From Nitrospira sp. ND1 (GTDB lineage Bacteria; Nitrospirota; Nitrospiria; Nitrospirales; Nitrospiraceae), in assembly GCF_900170025.1 (NCBI RefSeq), contig NZ_FWEX01000006.1:1573089-1637088 (forward strand): DNA of 64,000 bases. Reading direction: 5' to 3'. The position numbers and the translations under genes were made by a program. The notes under the pieces were generated by a model. It was not told where the DNA came from, ran no database searches, and saw only the letters and a program-made list of their open reading frames with translations. Numbering within the stretch: the stretch's first letter is position 1; every line of letters starts with the position of its first letter. Shown in pieces: positions 52,557-63,813 of the stretch.

Positions 52557-53537
52557 ATGCTGAGCAGAGTGGCCAGTTCCATCTATTGGGTGAACCGCTA
52601 CATCGAACGGGCGGAAAACTATGCCCGGTTCATCGAGGTCAATTTGAATCTCTCTCTTGACCTTCCTCGCGGCACGGTCGAGCAGTGGGAGCCGCTGGTC
52701 GCGACGACGGGCGATCATGAGATGTTTGTCGCGCGCTATGGAAAAGCGACGAAGGAGACGGTGCTTCATTTCCTTGTGGCGGATGCCGAGAACCAGAATT
52801 CCATTCTGTCCTGTCTCCTGGGCGCGCGGGAAAACGCACGGTCGATCAAGGAAATCATCCCCAGTGAAATGTGGGAACAGGTCAACCGCTTTTACCTGAT
52901 GGTCAGGGACGCCGTCACTCGCGGGATGTCGCACCATGACCTCCACGCATTTTTGGCCGACGTCAAAGCCGCGAGCCATCTACTGTGGGGAATCACCGAT
53001 GCCACCATGTCCCATGGAGAGGGTTGGCACTTTGCACGGCTCGGCCGCCTCCTCGAACGAGCGGACAAAACCTCTCGCATTCTCGATGTCAAATATTTCA
53101 TCCTCTTGCCGACCGCCGATGAAGTCGGCACGCCGTTCGACATCATCCAATGGTCGGATTTATTGAAATCCGCGAGCGCCTTAGAGATGTATTACAAACG
53201 GTATGGACGCATCGCTCCGGATGACGTGGCCGCCTTTCTCATCCTTGAACCCACCTTCCCGCGGGCAATCCGCTATTGCCTCATTAAAGCGGAGGACTCC
53301 CTGCACGCGATTAGCGGATCCGAACGGGGATCCTATCAAAACTTGGCCGAAAAACGATTGGGACGCCTGCGCGCCGAACTAGACTTTGTCGACATCGAAG
53401 ACTGCGTCACAAGGGGTCTGCATGAATTTGTGGACCACTTTCAAGCACGACTCAACCAAGTAGGCGAGGCTATTTCTGAAACGTTCTTCGTGCCTCGCCG
53501 AGTTCACTACACAGAGTCCGTCACGGAGGAGCAATGA
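52557..53537 (+). CDS. Alpha-E domain protein (DUF403)
   Basis: The start at 52557 gives MLSRVASSIYWVNRYIERAE, the typical alpha-E opening. The protein is almost all helical (326 residues) with MSHHDLHAFLADVKAASHLL, FARLGRLLERADKTSRILD and a C-terminal LAEKRLGRLRAELDF helix. It always accompanies circularly permuted ATP-grasp proteins in the family. The end overlaps the Anbu start by four bases. Confidence 0.9.
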   Translation: MLSRVASSIYWVNRYIERAENYARFIEVNLNLSLDLPRGTVEQWEPLVATTGDHEMFVARYGKATKETVLHFLVADAENQNSILSCLLGARENARSIKEIIPSEMWEQVNRFYLMVRDAVTRGMSHHDLHAFLADVKAASHLLWGITDATMSHGEGWHFARLGRLLERADKTSRILDVKYFILLPTADEVGTPFDIIQWSDLLKSASALEMYYKRYGRIAPDDVAAFLILEPTFPRAIRYCLIKAEDSLHAISGSERGSYQNLAEKRLGRLRAELDFVDIEDCVTRGLHEFVDHFQARLNQVGEAISETFFVPRRVHYTESVTEEQ

Positions 53538-54304
53538 CGTTTTGCTTGGGAATGAAGGTGGAGGAGGGGCTGGTCGGGATCGCCGACACGCGGGTGACGA
53601 CAGGGGCGGAATGCATCACCGCGGGAAAGGTATCCATCCATCAACATGGCCGCCACTCGATGTTTCTCATGACATCAGGATTACGATCGGTTCGAGACAA
53701 AGCTGTGACCTATTTCGATGAGGCCATCAGCGAGAGCGACCAAACGTTCGACAAACTGTTCAAAGCGGTCAACGTGTTTGCCGCACAGATCCGCCGTGTG
53801 GCCGAGGAAGATAAAAGCGCCTTATATAATGCTGGACTGACCTTCAATCTCCACGCCCTGGTGGGCGGGCAACTGGAAAACGACCTCACCCACAAACTTT
53901 ATCTGATCTACCCTCAAGGCAATTGGGTCGAAGTCAGTGAAGGCACCCCCTACTGTATCATCGGCGAATCCGGCTACGGAAAGCCGCTCCTCGATCGCGT
54001 GCTGAGGTATAACTCCAGCATGGACCTCGCGCTGAAGGTCGGCTTCCTCGCCTTCGATGCTACACGGACGAGCTCCACCAGCGTCGAATATCCGCTCGAT
54101 GTCGTGCTGTATCGGCACGATACGTTCGACATTCTCGAACACCGCTTTCAAAAAGAGGACCTAGCTGAGATTTCTTCTTGGTGGCAATCGCGCATTGCCG
54201 ATTCAGTGGAAAAGCTTCCCGCCTCGTGGGTAGATCGTTTGCTGGAGGCTCTGCCGAAAGGCACTCGCTCTTCCCCTCAGGACCACGGCAATTCAGCATC
54301 GTAA
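53534..54304 (+). CDS. Anbu, ancestral-type proteasome-like peptidase
   Basis: The product opens MTFCLGMKVEEGLVGIADTRV, exposing Thr2 as the N-terminal nucleophile; the Asp of GIADTRV and Lys of ITAGKVSIHQ follow in proteasome-like order. It has 256 residues, longer than HslV, as Anbu is. Anbu forms helical ring-like assemblies and is genetically tied to the ATP-grasp and alpha-E partners just upstream, here by an ATGA overlap. The transglutaminase-like gene often present in such operons is missing. Confidence 0.9.
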   Translation: MTFCLGMKVEEGLVGIADTRVTTGAECITAGKVSIHQHGRHSMFLMTSGLRSVRDKAVTYFDEAISESDQTFDKLFKAVNVFAAQIRRVAEEDKSALYNAGLTFNLHALVGGQLENDLTHKLYLIYPQGNWVEVSEGTPYCIIGESGYGKPLLDRVLRYNSSMDLALKVGFLAFDATRTSSTSVEYPLDVVLYRHDTFDILEHRFQKEDLAEISSWWQSRIADSVEKLPASWVDRLLEALPKGTRSSPQDHGNSAS

Positions 54305-55107
54305 GTCCGGCTCGCGATTCTCCGCTAGCCCGGCCAACGACCGACAAACTGTGTCCCGATGACACGTCACGATCAATCGCGCCGTCGACCAAGCTCGATG
54401 CACTGGCCGCGCCACATATCTCTTCCCAGTCCAAAGGTCGATATCACCGGGAAGGATCGCCACTGCGTTTCAATCGAAGAATTTCCGCTTCCGGCTCAGC
54501 CATCTGCAGTTTCAATCGCTTGATCTTTTCTTGGAGTCGACCGAGCACACGGTCGTGATCGAGTCCCCACTGACCAGCGAATGGCGTACGGTTTGACGCG
54601 ACCTCGCCGCTCGCCCACGTTGCCCTGATCTCGTGCGCACCGAAGGTCGTACTTCACATCATGGCCCGAGCCATTGCGATATATGCGACAAGATGACGGG
54701 TAAAGAAATGGACGTATTTCCCCTAGTGGCCACCGATGGTGTCGTGCCCTCCCATAAGATGATTAGACAGCGTATAGATCGAAGCGTAATATGATGAGTG
54801 ACCGTATGATCTGGTGGGCACGTTGGTTCGTACGGGCAAGGAGCTGGGGCGATGCCTTCGGTACCTTCCCACGACCGGTCGTTTTTTCAGGAGGCCATCG
54901 ATAGGGCCGGCATCCCGGCTCATCGCTCCGCCCCGTCCTCCGCGTCGATACCTCTCAACTCATTATCCTCATTCACCCGGCGATCGATCCCGTTCGTCCT
55001 CTCCACTTCACCAAGCACTCACCGGCCAGACCGTATGGTGCAATTCATCTGCTCACGTGGTGCGCCGGCCAGACCGGATCACCCGTGTGCGCAACAAGGA
55101 GGTTGGT
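54305..55107. other. Region between Anbu and the second DUF3365 gene
   Basis: 803 bases with no intact gene. A coiled-coil-coding remnant (54444-54653, minus) is the only protein-like element. The rest shows nothing recognisable. Confidence 0.5.
54444..54653 (-). pseudogene. Possible remnant encoding a coiled-coil C-terminus
   Basis: A minus-strand frame with no start codon reads FAGQWGLDHDRVLGRLQEKI followed by a heptad-like helix (KRLKLQMAEPEAEILRLKR) and a stop. The helix is similar in style to the C-terminus of the lipoprotein at 55823. It may be what remains of a related gene. Confidence 0.3.
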
Positions 55108-55704
55108 ATGACATCCTCTCAAAAATTGCTGCGGGTCACGACCTTGCTGGGATTCGCATTGGTCTGCGCGACTGTGTTGTGGCCCAGTCACGCACTGCCT
55201 GAGAATGCACCGGTCACCCTGCCGATCGAAACGGTGGCTAACTATCTACACGCCGTGATTGAAGCAGACCGGGATGTGTATACCAGACATGTCGTCGAGC
55301 GCTTGCAAACAAAGGGTGTGGTCGTGGCATCGGAGAACTGGGAGCAGAAGAATACGCTGCCCCTACCGGCTCAATTTTTGATGGAGTCGGGACGGTACAT
55401 CGCCAAGAAAGGGTTAGGAATTCAGTACCGGCTGATCAGCTTGTGGCCGATCAACAAGCGCAATGTCGCGGCGAACGAGCTTGAGAAGGCCGGGCTCGGA
55501 ACCATCTTGACGCAACCGAATCGACCCCACACCGGCTTTATGAAGATCGGGGAGACGCGCTATTTTCAAGCGGTGTATGCCGATCTCGCGGCCACCCAAG
55601 CCTGCCTCGGTTGCCACAACGCGCATCCCGACAGCCCCAAACGTGATTTCAAGCTGAATGATGTGATGGGTGCAATCGTGATTACGATCCCCGTCGGGCA
55701 ATAA
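55108..55704 (+). CDS. DUF3365 (Tll0287-like) one-haem c-type protein, second copy
   Basis: The start follows AAGGAGG. The layout is the same as the protein at 50393: signal peptide (residues 1-31), VANYLHAVIEADRDVYTRHVV, a central LPLPAQFLMESGRYIA, and the haem site QACLGCHNAHPDSPKRDFK. The two proteins are full-length paralogues. Its position behind the Anbu operon suggests duplication around that unit. Confidence 0.85.
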   Translation: MTSSQKLLRVTTLLGFALVCATVLWPSHALPENAPVTLPIETVANYLHAVIEADRDVYTRHVVERLQTKGVVVASENWEQKNTLPLPAQFLMESGRYIAKKGLGIQYRLISLWPINKRNVAANELEKAGLGTILTQPNRPHTGFMKIGETRYFQAVYADLAATQACLGCHNAHPDSPKRDFKLNDVMGAIVITIPVGQ

Positions 55705-55748
55705 TGCCGCGGATGTTCGGCACTCTGTCACTCAGGCGCCACGACAAT

Positions 55749-55778
55749 ACCGGCAGGACGGACCACGATCCTGCCGGT
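55749..55778. terminator. Bidirectional hairpin terminator between convergent genes
   Basis: accggcagga...tcctgccggt is a perfect 10-bp stem with a 10-base loop. It lies between the ends of the DUF3365 gene (plus) and the lipoprotein gene (minus). No clear T-tract accompanies it. Confidence 0.5.
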
Positions 55779-55822
55779 GGGAACAGGTCCGGTCCTTCAC
55801 CTGAAACCTTGTCGAGTCTGTT

Positions 55823-56725
55823 TCAGGGAGGAGTACGGATCACGGGAGCCGGTGTGGTGCGGATCTCGCGTGGCTTCAATCGATCAATCTCTGCGTCCTT
55901 GTCTGCGAGTTGCTGCTTCAGTACTTCGATCTCTTCCCGAAGTTGAAGAATGATCTGTTCTGAATCCACCTGGCCGGAGTGGAATGATCCCGGCCCTGGT
56001 GCATCAGCTTCTGGTGCCGAGACTGGCGCGTGCGATCCACTGACAGGAACGGGAGCCGCCGCTGATCCCCTGTGCTGGAGAGAGGAAAGAAATGCAGCAT
56101 GATCGAGGATCAATTCGCTGGCGGACGCTCGATGCCCACCTGACCAATTGGCTTTTGTCCCGATCACAAATCGAGGTAAGTCAAAGACCAAGGCGCCGCC
56201 GCTGCCTTGAACGGAATGGAGAGGATTCGCCCGCACACGCGCAAGCTCTTCCGAATTCTCCGCGAGCGCGAGACGGTGATTGGCGATCACCAGATGGAGC
56301 TTGCCCTCCTCAACAAACATGCCGCCGGACGTGGTCTCACGACCCGTCCCCTCTTGGCCAACCAACATAAAGACGATCCATTCACGGGATGTTGCTTCTT
56401 GAAAGGACTTACGCACAGTGGGCATAAGGAGGTTGATCTCTTCCAACGAGAATACCGAACGCGGCGGTCTCGCGTTATCCATAAGACCGACTCGTTCCTG
56501 AAGCAACAATCGGCTGAGGATGGCAAAGAGTTCTTCATCCCTCCAAACACTCGGATGATCATATCGTGGGGATGCACTGCCGGCTTCGAGAAGGGAGTCG
56601 AGCCGCACAAACCAGGAGGAGTCCTGTTCAATGACACGACTCGTTAGCGTGGGCGCGGTACAACCGAGACAGAGGAGGATCGTGAGACCAAGGAAGTAAG
56701 AATTGAATGACGTGGTTCGTAACAC
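55823..56725 (-). CDS. Hypothetical lipoprotein with C-terminal coiled coil
   Basis: A lipobox (LTILLCLGC, Cys22) marks lipid anchoring. The 300-residue mature protein has a mixed domain (residues 60-200), a Ser/Pro/Ala-rich linker (PVPVSGSHAPVSAPEAD), then a heptad helix LREEIEVLKQQLADKDAEI. No catalytic motif is seen. Such lipoproteins often tether envelope complexes; no partner is indicated by neighbours. Confidence 0.72.
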   Translation of the reverse strand: MLRTTSFNSYFLGLTILLCLGCTAPTLTSRVIEQDSSWFVRLDSLLEAGSASPRYDHPSVWRDEELFAILSRLLLQERVGLMDNARPPRSVFSLEEINLLMPTVRKSFQEATSREWIVFMLVGQEGTGRETTSGGMFVEEGKLHLVIANHRLALAENSEELARVRANPLHSVQGSGGALVFDLPRFVIGTKANWSGGHRASASELILDHAAFLSSLQHRGSAAAPVPVSGSHAPVSAPEADAPGPGSFHSGQVDSEQIILQLREEIEVLKQQLADKDAEIDRLKPREIRTTPAPVIRTPP

Positions 56726-56793
56726 CGGAGGTCCCCCGACGACGGATCAGGGAGGTGCAATCGGCAGACTACGTGAAGTATCGGGAAGAGAGG

Positions 56794-57216
56794 TTAGGCG
56801 TGCCCGGCTTTTTTGGCACGGTCCGCGATCTTTTTTCGGAGACGGGCCTTTTCGAGGCTGATCTGAGCTTCCTTCACTTCGGAAGGGAGCCCACCGGCCT
56901 GCAGTCTCTGTTCGGCCTTTTCGACGGCCTGTTGCGCACGACCGACATCGATGTCTTCGGCCTTCTCGGCGATCTCCGCCATCACAGTCACTTTGGATGG
57001 TGTGACCTCGGCGTAGCCCCACAGGATCGACATGTAGTGCCACGCGTCCTGAGTCTTGTACCGCAGCTCTCCGATGCGCAGGCTGGAGAGAAGATGGCAG
57101 TGTCCAGGCAGGACGCCGAATTCTCCCTCGCTACCCGGAGCGATGACTTCATCGACCTCCTGGCTCAGGAGCAACTTCTCCGGCGTCACGACTTCTAATA
57201 GAATCTTCCCGGCCAT
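56794..57216 (-). CDS. atpC: ATP synthase F1 epsilon subunit
   Basis: The 140-residue product has an N-terminal beta sandwich (LLEVVTPEKLLLSQEVDEVI, GEFGVLPGHCHLLSSL) and a C-terminal helical hairpin (AQQAVEKAEQRLQAGG). It couples rotation of the central stalk and can inhibit hydrolysis. Last gene of the F1 operon, 125 bases after atpD. Confidence 0.94.
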   Translation of the reverse strand: MAGKILLEVVTPEKLLLSQEVDEVIAPGSEGEFGVLPGHCHLLSSLRIGELRYKTQDAWHYMSILWGYAEVTPSKVTVMAEIAEKAEDIDVGRAQQAVEKAEQRLQAGGLPSEVKEAQISLEKARLRKKIADRAKKAGHA

Positions 57217-57341
57217 CTTCTCTTACGACTCCCTTGTCCCACTTGAGCGGGAATCAATGCGTCTTCTTCTGCGCGCGTTCAACGAGGTCTTCCAAAACTT
57301 CGCGTGGCGACGAGCACCGAGGACGCGCGGTTTCCGCGCTC

Positions 57342-58820
<1,479 letters not shown>

Positions 58821-58852
58821 TTACCGTGATGCAGCATTCCTCATTCCACATT

Positions 58853-59740
58853 TTATTTCAGGGCTTCTGCGCCGCCCACGATGTCCATGAGTTCTTTGGT
58901 GATAGCCGCCTGGCGAGTCTTGTTGTAATACAAGGTGACTTTTTTGATGAGTTGCCCTGCATTGCGAGTCGCACCGTCCATGGCTGCCATGCGTGCCCCG
59001 TGTTCGGCCGCCGCCGACTCCAGAAGGATGCGATAGGCTTGAATCTGAAAATGCTTCGGGACCAAGACATTCAGAAGCTCGCCCTCATCCGGCTCATACA
59101 AGTAACTACCGCCGACTGCGGACTGCTCGGTCGCAGTCGGCGCCGCTCCGAATTCGGCGGCCGCATCGATGGGGAACAATTTCTCAACGATCACCCGCTG
59201 CTGGATCGCAGACTTGAACTCGTTGTAGACGACGTAGAGTTCGTCGAACGTGCCCTTCACAAAATTTTCCGTCAGGTCGCCGCCGATGTCGATGGCATGT
59301 TCGAAGCTCAGCTTGTCGAAGATTCCGGTCCACTCCTGTCGGATCGGCCAGGCACGACGGCGGAAATAGTCACGCCCCTTACGGCCGATCAGGCTGAGAT
59401 TGACCGAGAGCCCCTGCGCTTCGCACTGTCGGACGAACTCTGAGCTCTTCCGCACGATGTTGCCGTTAAATCCGCCGCACAAGCCGCGGTCGCTCGTGAC
59501 AACGAGAATTTCGATTTTCTTCCCCTCGCGTTTTTGAAGCAGCGGGTGGGAGGTACGGTTGACGCGCTGACTGAGATTGCTGAGCACCCCGCGCATTTTA
59601 TGGGCGTAAGGCCTCGCAGCCAAAATGCGATCCTGCGAACGCTTGAGCTTCGCGGCCGCGACCATTTTCATGGCCTTGGTAATCTTCTGCGTATTCTTGA
59701 AGGCGGCGATTTTCCGCCGGAGAGATTGTAAGCTCGGCAT
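58853..59740 (-). CDS. atpG: ATP synthase F1 gamma subunit
   Basis: The central-stalk rotor subunit (295 residues) starts MPSLQSLRRKIAAFKNTQKI and ends with TRQAAITKELMDIVGGAEAL, the long paired helices inside the hexamer. TSDRGLCGGFNGNIVR is the conserved core. Confidence 0.96.
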   Translation of the reverse strand: MPSLQSLRRKIAAFKNTQKITKAMKMVAAAKLKRSQDRILAARPYAHKMRGVLSNLSQRVNRTSHPLLQKREGKKIEILVVTSDRGLCGGFNGNIVRKSSEFVRQCEAQGLSVNLSLIGRKGRDYFRRRAWPIRQEWTGIFDKLSFEHAIDIGGDLTENFVKGTFDELYVVYNEFKSAIQQRVIVEKLFPIDAAAEFGAAPTATEQSAVGGSYLYEPDEGELLNVLVPKHFQIQAYRILLESAAAEHGARMAAMDGATRNAGQLIKKVTLYYNKTRQAAITKELMDIVGGAEALK

Positions 59741-59804
59741 TCTTGTACGCTCTCAGCAGTCAGCGCTCAGACCTCAGCTCCATGCTGAAGGCGAAGGCTG
59801 ATTG

Positions 59805-61322
59805 CTATTTTGCTCCGTAGCCCATTTTCTGCTTAAAGGTCGTGATGATTTCTTTCAGCTTGCCGCCGACCTTGTCATCGATCTTTCCGACCGTGGCGAT
59901 ATCTTTCCGCATGTCCTGGTGATTCTGCGCCACGTAATGGAGCAGGTCCGCCTCGAATTGCAGCACCTTGTCTACGGGGACATCGTCCAGGAATCCGTTG
60001 ACGCCCGCGTAAATCGACAAGACTTGATCGGCAACCGGCATCGGCTTGTATTGCCCTTGTTTGAGCAATTCCACCATACGTACGCCACGGGCGAGCTGCA
60101 TCTGGGTCGCCTTGTCGAGTTCGCTCCCGAACTGGGAGAAGGCGGCCATTTCACGATATTGCGCGAGATCTAACCGGAGCGTACCTGCGACCTGCTTCAT
60201 AGTTTTGATCTGCGCGGATCCGCCGACACGTGACACCGACAATCCGACGTTGATCGCGGGACGAATACCGGAATAGAACAAGTCGCTGCCCAGGTAAATC
60301 TGTCCATCGGTAATAGAAATGACGTTGGTCGGAATGTAGGCCGACACGTCGCCGGCTTGCGTCTCGATGATCGGAAGGGCCGTCAGGCTGCCTCCGCCCA
60401 ACTTATCGCTCAACTTCGCCGCGCGCTCCAGCAAGCGGGAGTGCAGATAGAACACGTCGCCCGGATAGGCTTCACGGCCCGGCGGACGGCGCAGCAGCAA
60501 GGACAGCTGACGATAGGCCACCGCGTGCTTGGACAAATCGTCGTACACAATCAACGCATGCTTGCCGTTGTCGCGGAAATATTCACCGATCGCGGCGCCG
60601 GAGAAGGGGGCCAGGAACTGCATCGGCGCCGGATCGCTGGCCGTCGCCGCCACGACCATGGTGTATTCCATGGCGTGATTTTCTTCGAGGGTCTTGACCA
60701 CCCGCGCAACCGTAGAACGCTTCTGACCGACGGCGACGTAGATACAGAATACACCGAGGCCCTTCTGGTTGATGATGGTATCGACGGCGATAGCTGTTTT
60801 TCCGGTCTGCCGGTCTCCGATGATCAACTCACGCTGACCACGACCGATGGGGATCATGGCGTCGATGGCCTTGATGCCCGTTTGCAGCGGCTCACGCACC
60901 GACTGTCTCGTGTTCACACCGGGTGCCACGACTTCGATACGGGAAGAATGTTGGGAATTGATCGGGCCTTTGCCGTCGATCGGCTGACCGATCGCGTTCA
61001 CCACCCGTCCGATCAACGCTTCACCAACCGGGATTTCCGCAATACGCCCAGTGCGCTTGACCGGATCGCCTTCCTTGATCCCGACATCATCACCCATCAA
61101 CACGGCGCCGACATTGTCTTCTTCGAGGTTCAACGCGATGCCGTACAGGCCCCCCGGGAACTCGAGCATTTCTCCGGCCATCGCGCCGTCTAATCCGTAG
61201 ATTTTCGCGATGCCGTCTCCGACCTGGATGACGGAACCGGTCTGGCTGACATCGACCTGTTGATCGAAGCCCTTGATCTTCTCTTTAATGATGGAGCTGA
61301 TCTCTTCTGCCTTGATCTGCAT
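59805..61322 (-). CDS. atpA: ATP synthase F1 alpha subunit
   Basis: The 505-residue product has a P-loop in [52 protein letters not shown] and the arginine-finger region [20 protein letters not shown]. It alternates with beta in the F1 head. It starts 2 bases after atpH ends. Confidence 0.97.
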   Translation of the reverse strand: MQIKAEEISSIIKEKIKGFDQQVDVSQTGSVIQVGDGIAKIYGLDGAMAGEMLEFPGGLYGIALNLEEDNVGAVLMGDDVGIKEGDPVKRTGRIAEIPVGEALIGRVVNAIGQPIDGKGPINSQHSSRIEVVAPGVNTRQSVREPLQTGIKAIDAMIPIGRGQRELIIGDRQTGKTAIAVDTIINQKGLGVFCIYVAVGQKRSTVARVVKTLEENHAMEYTMVVAATASDPAPMQFLAPFSGAAIGEYFRDNGKHALIVYDDLSKHAVAYRQLSLLLRRPPGREAYPGDVFYLHSRLLERAAKLSDKLGGGSLTALPIIETQAGDVSAYIPTNVISITDGQIYLGSDLFYSGIRPAINVGLSVSRVGGSAQIKTMKQVAGTLRLDLAQYREMAAFSQFGSELDKATQMQLARGVRMVELLKQGQYKPMPVADQVLSIYAGVNGFLDDVPVDKVLQFEADLLHYVAQNHQDMRKDIATVGKIDDKVGGKLKEIITTFKQKMGYGAK

Positions 61323-61324
61323 GG

Positions 61325-61864
61325 CTACTCCTTGGTCAACACACGCTGCATGGCGCTCAGTCGGCCCCGGACCGTGCTGTCTACGACGGTGCTGCCCAGG
61401 CGGATGTGGAGGCCGGCGACATGTTCAGGTTCTGTATGGAAGGTGACATCGACGTCGCGCTGTAAAAGATCGCGCAATCGGGTGGTGATCCGATCCTGCT
61501 CGGCCGCGGGCAAGGCATTCGCGGATGACACGAGCACTTGCTGCGTCCCCTTGGATTGATCCACGAGCTTGGCGAAGGCCTCGGCGATGTCCGGCAGGAA
61601 ACTGACCCGATTCTTTTTGACCAAGAGTTCGAGAAATCTCTGGCCGACCGGCGGGCATCCGAGTCGAGTGGCCAATTCAATCAGCGCACCCAATTTGGTT
61701 TCTTCCGGGAACACAGGAGAAGCGATGGCATGGCGTAACGCAGCGGACTGCGTGAAGGCCTCTCCCAGCCCGTTCAACGCCGAGCGGGCGGGCTCGATGC
61801 TTGGGGTATCAAGAAGTTCGAACAGAGCTTTTGCGTATCGACGTGCGACGGCTGTCTTAATCAC
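61325..61864 (-). CDS. atpH: ATP synthase F1 delta subunit
   Basis: The stator subunit (179 residues) starts [17 protein letters not shown] and has a C-terminal sheet region with [20 protein letters not shown]. It heads the operon in this window; atpF, normally just upstream, is not present, and the next gene upstream is mnmA, 249 bases away. Confidence 0.94.
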   Translation of the reverse strand: MIKTAVARRYAKALFELLDTPSIEPARSALNGLGEAFTQSAALRHAIASPVFPEETKLGALIELATRLGCPPVGQRFLELLVKKNRVSFLPDIAEAFAKLVDQSKGTQQVLVSSANALPAAEQDRITTRLRDLLQRDVDVTFHTEPEHVAGLHIRLGSTVVDSTVRGRLSAMQRVLTKE

Positions 61865-62113
61865 AATGGACTATCCGCTACGGTTAACCGTGTTTTGATC
61901 AAACGGGAAGCTTGCGTGCGGTGGGCACGACAAAAAGCGCGCCAAGTTAGCATTCAAAAGCGGGTACTGTCAAGAAGTGATGCGTGGGGAGACCGCAGAT
62001 GAGACATCGCAACAAGCATGAGACCCGCGCCAGTGCCGCTTGCGCACGGCCTCCACTGAGCCCCCGCTTCGCAAAATTGATTTACTGGAGAAAAAATTGG
62101 AGAGTGGCACTGG

Positions 62114-63196
62114 CTATGACCGCTGAATGATGCCGCCACCGAGTACGCGGTCGCCATCATAAAACACGGCGGACTGACCTGGGCTCAAGGCGCGCTGCGG
62201 CTGATGAAATTGAACCTGAAGCGTGCCGCTTTCAGACGGTAGAAGGGTCGCCGGGCAGGGAGGCGTGGCGTAACGAATCTTCACGTCCGCCTCAACCGGC
62301 TGCCGACCGAGGGCGTGATCAAACAGACTGAGATCGGCGACCTGACACTCTGACTGCACAAGCTGATCTTCCGCACATAACACCACCTGACCGGATTCAG
62401 GCACCACTTTCTGCACGTACAACCGCTGCCCCACGGCAATACCCAGGCCGCGGCGTTGCCCCGGCGTATAGAACGCGATACCCTCATGCTGCCCGAGGAC
62501 CTCGCCATCCACCCCCACAAAGGGTCCGGGCTTCTTAGCCTCCGGCATTTCCTGCTCGATGAACGTTCGATAGTCGCCGTGGCTCACGAAACAAATCTCT
62601 TGGCTTTCCTTGAGTTCCTCCACGGGCAATCCGAGCGATTCGGCCTCTTGCCACACATCGCACTTCTGCATATGGCCCACCGGAAACAGCAGGTGCGGCA
62701 ACCAGGCAGGATTGATCCGATAGAGAAAGTAACTTTGGTCTTTGCGCGCATCGAGCGCCCGATGCAGCGACCACTGCCCATCGATCTGCTGCACGCGGGC
62801 ATAGTGCCCCGTCGCCACATAGTCCAGGCCTCGCTCATGTGCCAAGGCATACAGGGAGCGCAATTTCACCCGCTCATTGCACCGCACGCAGGGATTGGGC
62901 GTGGTGCCGGAGGCATACCCGGCGACGAAATCATCGATCACGCCCTGCTGAAAGACTTCGCGACGATCGACAACCTCATATGGAATACGTAGACGTTGCG
63001 CGACATACTTCGCGATCCCGATCTTGCAGCATCCCCGCTCTTCCCAGCGCTTGGAGACGGCGACCTGGTCATCCTCATGCTCCCATACCTGGAGCGTGAC
63101 GCCGTGGACATCGTACCCCTGCCGCACGAGGAGCGAGGCAGCGACGGAGCTATCCACTCCGCCGCTCATACCTAGCAGTACGGTCTGACGTGTCAT
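62114..63196 (-). CDS. mnmA: tRNA-specific 2-thiouridylase MnmA
   Basis: This enzyme thiolates U34 of Lys, Glu and Gln tRNAs. P-loop GMSGGVDSSVAASLL is at residues 9-23, the first catalytic Cys in NPCVRCN (about 102-108), and the second in KESQEICFVSHGD. DARKDQSYFLYRI and YTPGQRRGLGIAVG are typical. 360 residues. Confidence 0.96.
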   Translation of the reverse strand: MTRQTVLLGMSGGVDSSVAASLLVRQGYDVHGVTLQVWEHEDDQVAVSKRWEERGCCKIGIAKYVAQRLRIPYEVVDRREVFQQGVIDDFVAGYASGTTPNPCVRCNERVKLRSLYALAHERGLDYVATGHYARVQQIDGQWSLHRALDARKDQSYFLYRINPAWLPHLLFPVGHMQKCDVWQEAESLGLPVEELKESQEICFVSHGDYRTFIEQEMPEAKKPGPFVGVDGEVLGQHEGIAFYTPGQRRGLGIAVGQRLYVQKVVPESGQVVLCAEDQLVQSECQVADLSLFDHALGRQPVEADVKIRYATPPCPATLLPSESGTLQVQFHQPQRALSPGQSAVFYDGDRVLGGGIIQRS

Positions 63197-63228
63197 AAAT
63201 GGTACCGGAGGAACAATGCGCCGAGCAC

Positions 63229-63684
63229 CTACGGCTCTTGCGTTTTGACTTTGCCGCGATGGGCTACGAGGTCGCGCACGCCGGGATCCTGCGGAGCACC
63301 GAATTCAGAGGACTCGTCCTCCGTCCACTTTTCGGCGCCCATATTGCTCATGCCGTGAAAATGCGCGCCTTCTTCGATCATGATCACCGGGCTCTGGATA
63401 TCCCCGATGAGAATCCCCGGCTTTTGAATCTCGACCTTCTGCAGAGCCGTCACCGACCCCTTCACGCGTCCACTGATCGAGACGGATCCGGCAGCAATCA
63501 CGCCCTTGATGACGGCGCTTTCTCCGACGATCACCGCCCCGCCCGTATGCACTTCCCCCTCGACACGGCCATCGATTCGGACGGTGCCATCAAACGTAAC
63601 AATGCCCTTAAAGCTGGTCCCCTTGCCGAGAAAGGTAAATTTATCGTCTTCCGCGACCGGCTGCTTTTTGGTCTCACCCCACAT
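63229..63684 (-). CDS. Bactofilin
   Basis: This beta-helical cytoskeletal protein of 151 residues has the bactofilin core GTSFKGIVTFDGTVRIDGRV, VIVGESAVIKGVIAAGS, SISGRVKGSVTALQKVEI and GILIGDIQSPVIMIEEGA, between disordered tails. It polymerises without nucleotides and organises envelope processes. A second bactofilin gene ends 130 bases upstream. Confidence 0.93.
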   Translation of the reverse strand: MWGETKKQPVAEDDKFTFLGKGTSFKGIVTFDGTVRIDGRVEGEVHTGGAVIVGESAVIKGVIAAGSVSISGRVKGSVTALQKVEIQKPGILIGDIQSPVIMIEEGAHFHGMSNMGAEKWTEDESSEFGAPQDPGVRDLVAHRGKVKTQEP

Positions 63685-63813
63685 CGGCGTCCTCCTTCAC
63701 ACACCCCACACATCCTAGAGGCCGGGGCGCAGGCTGAATGGAACCTTGCTATGCCTACCTCTTGCTTACAAGGCAAGCCAGACCCTGTCCAACAAATTCG
63801 TCGTTGAGCCGAG

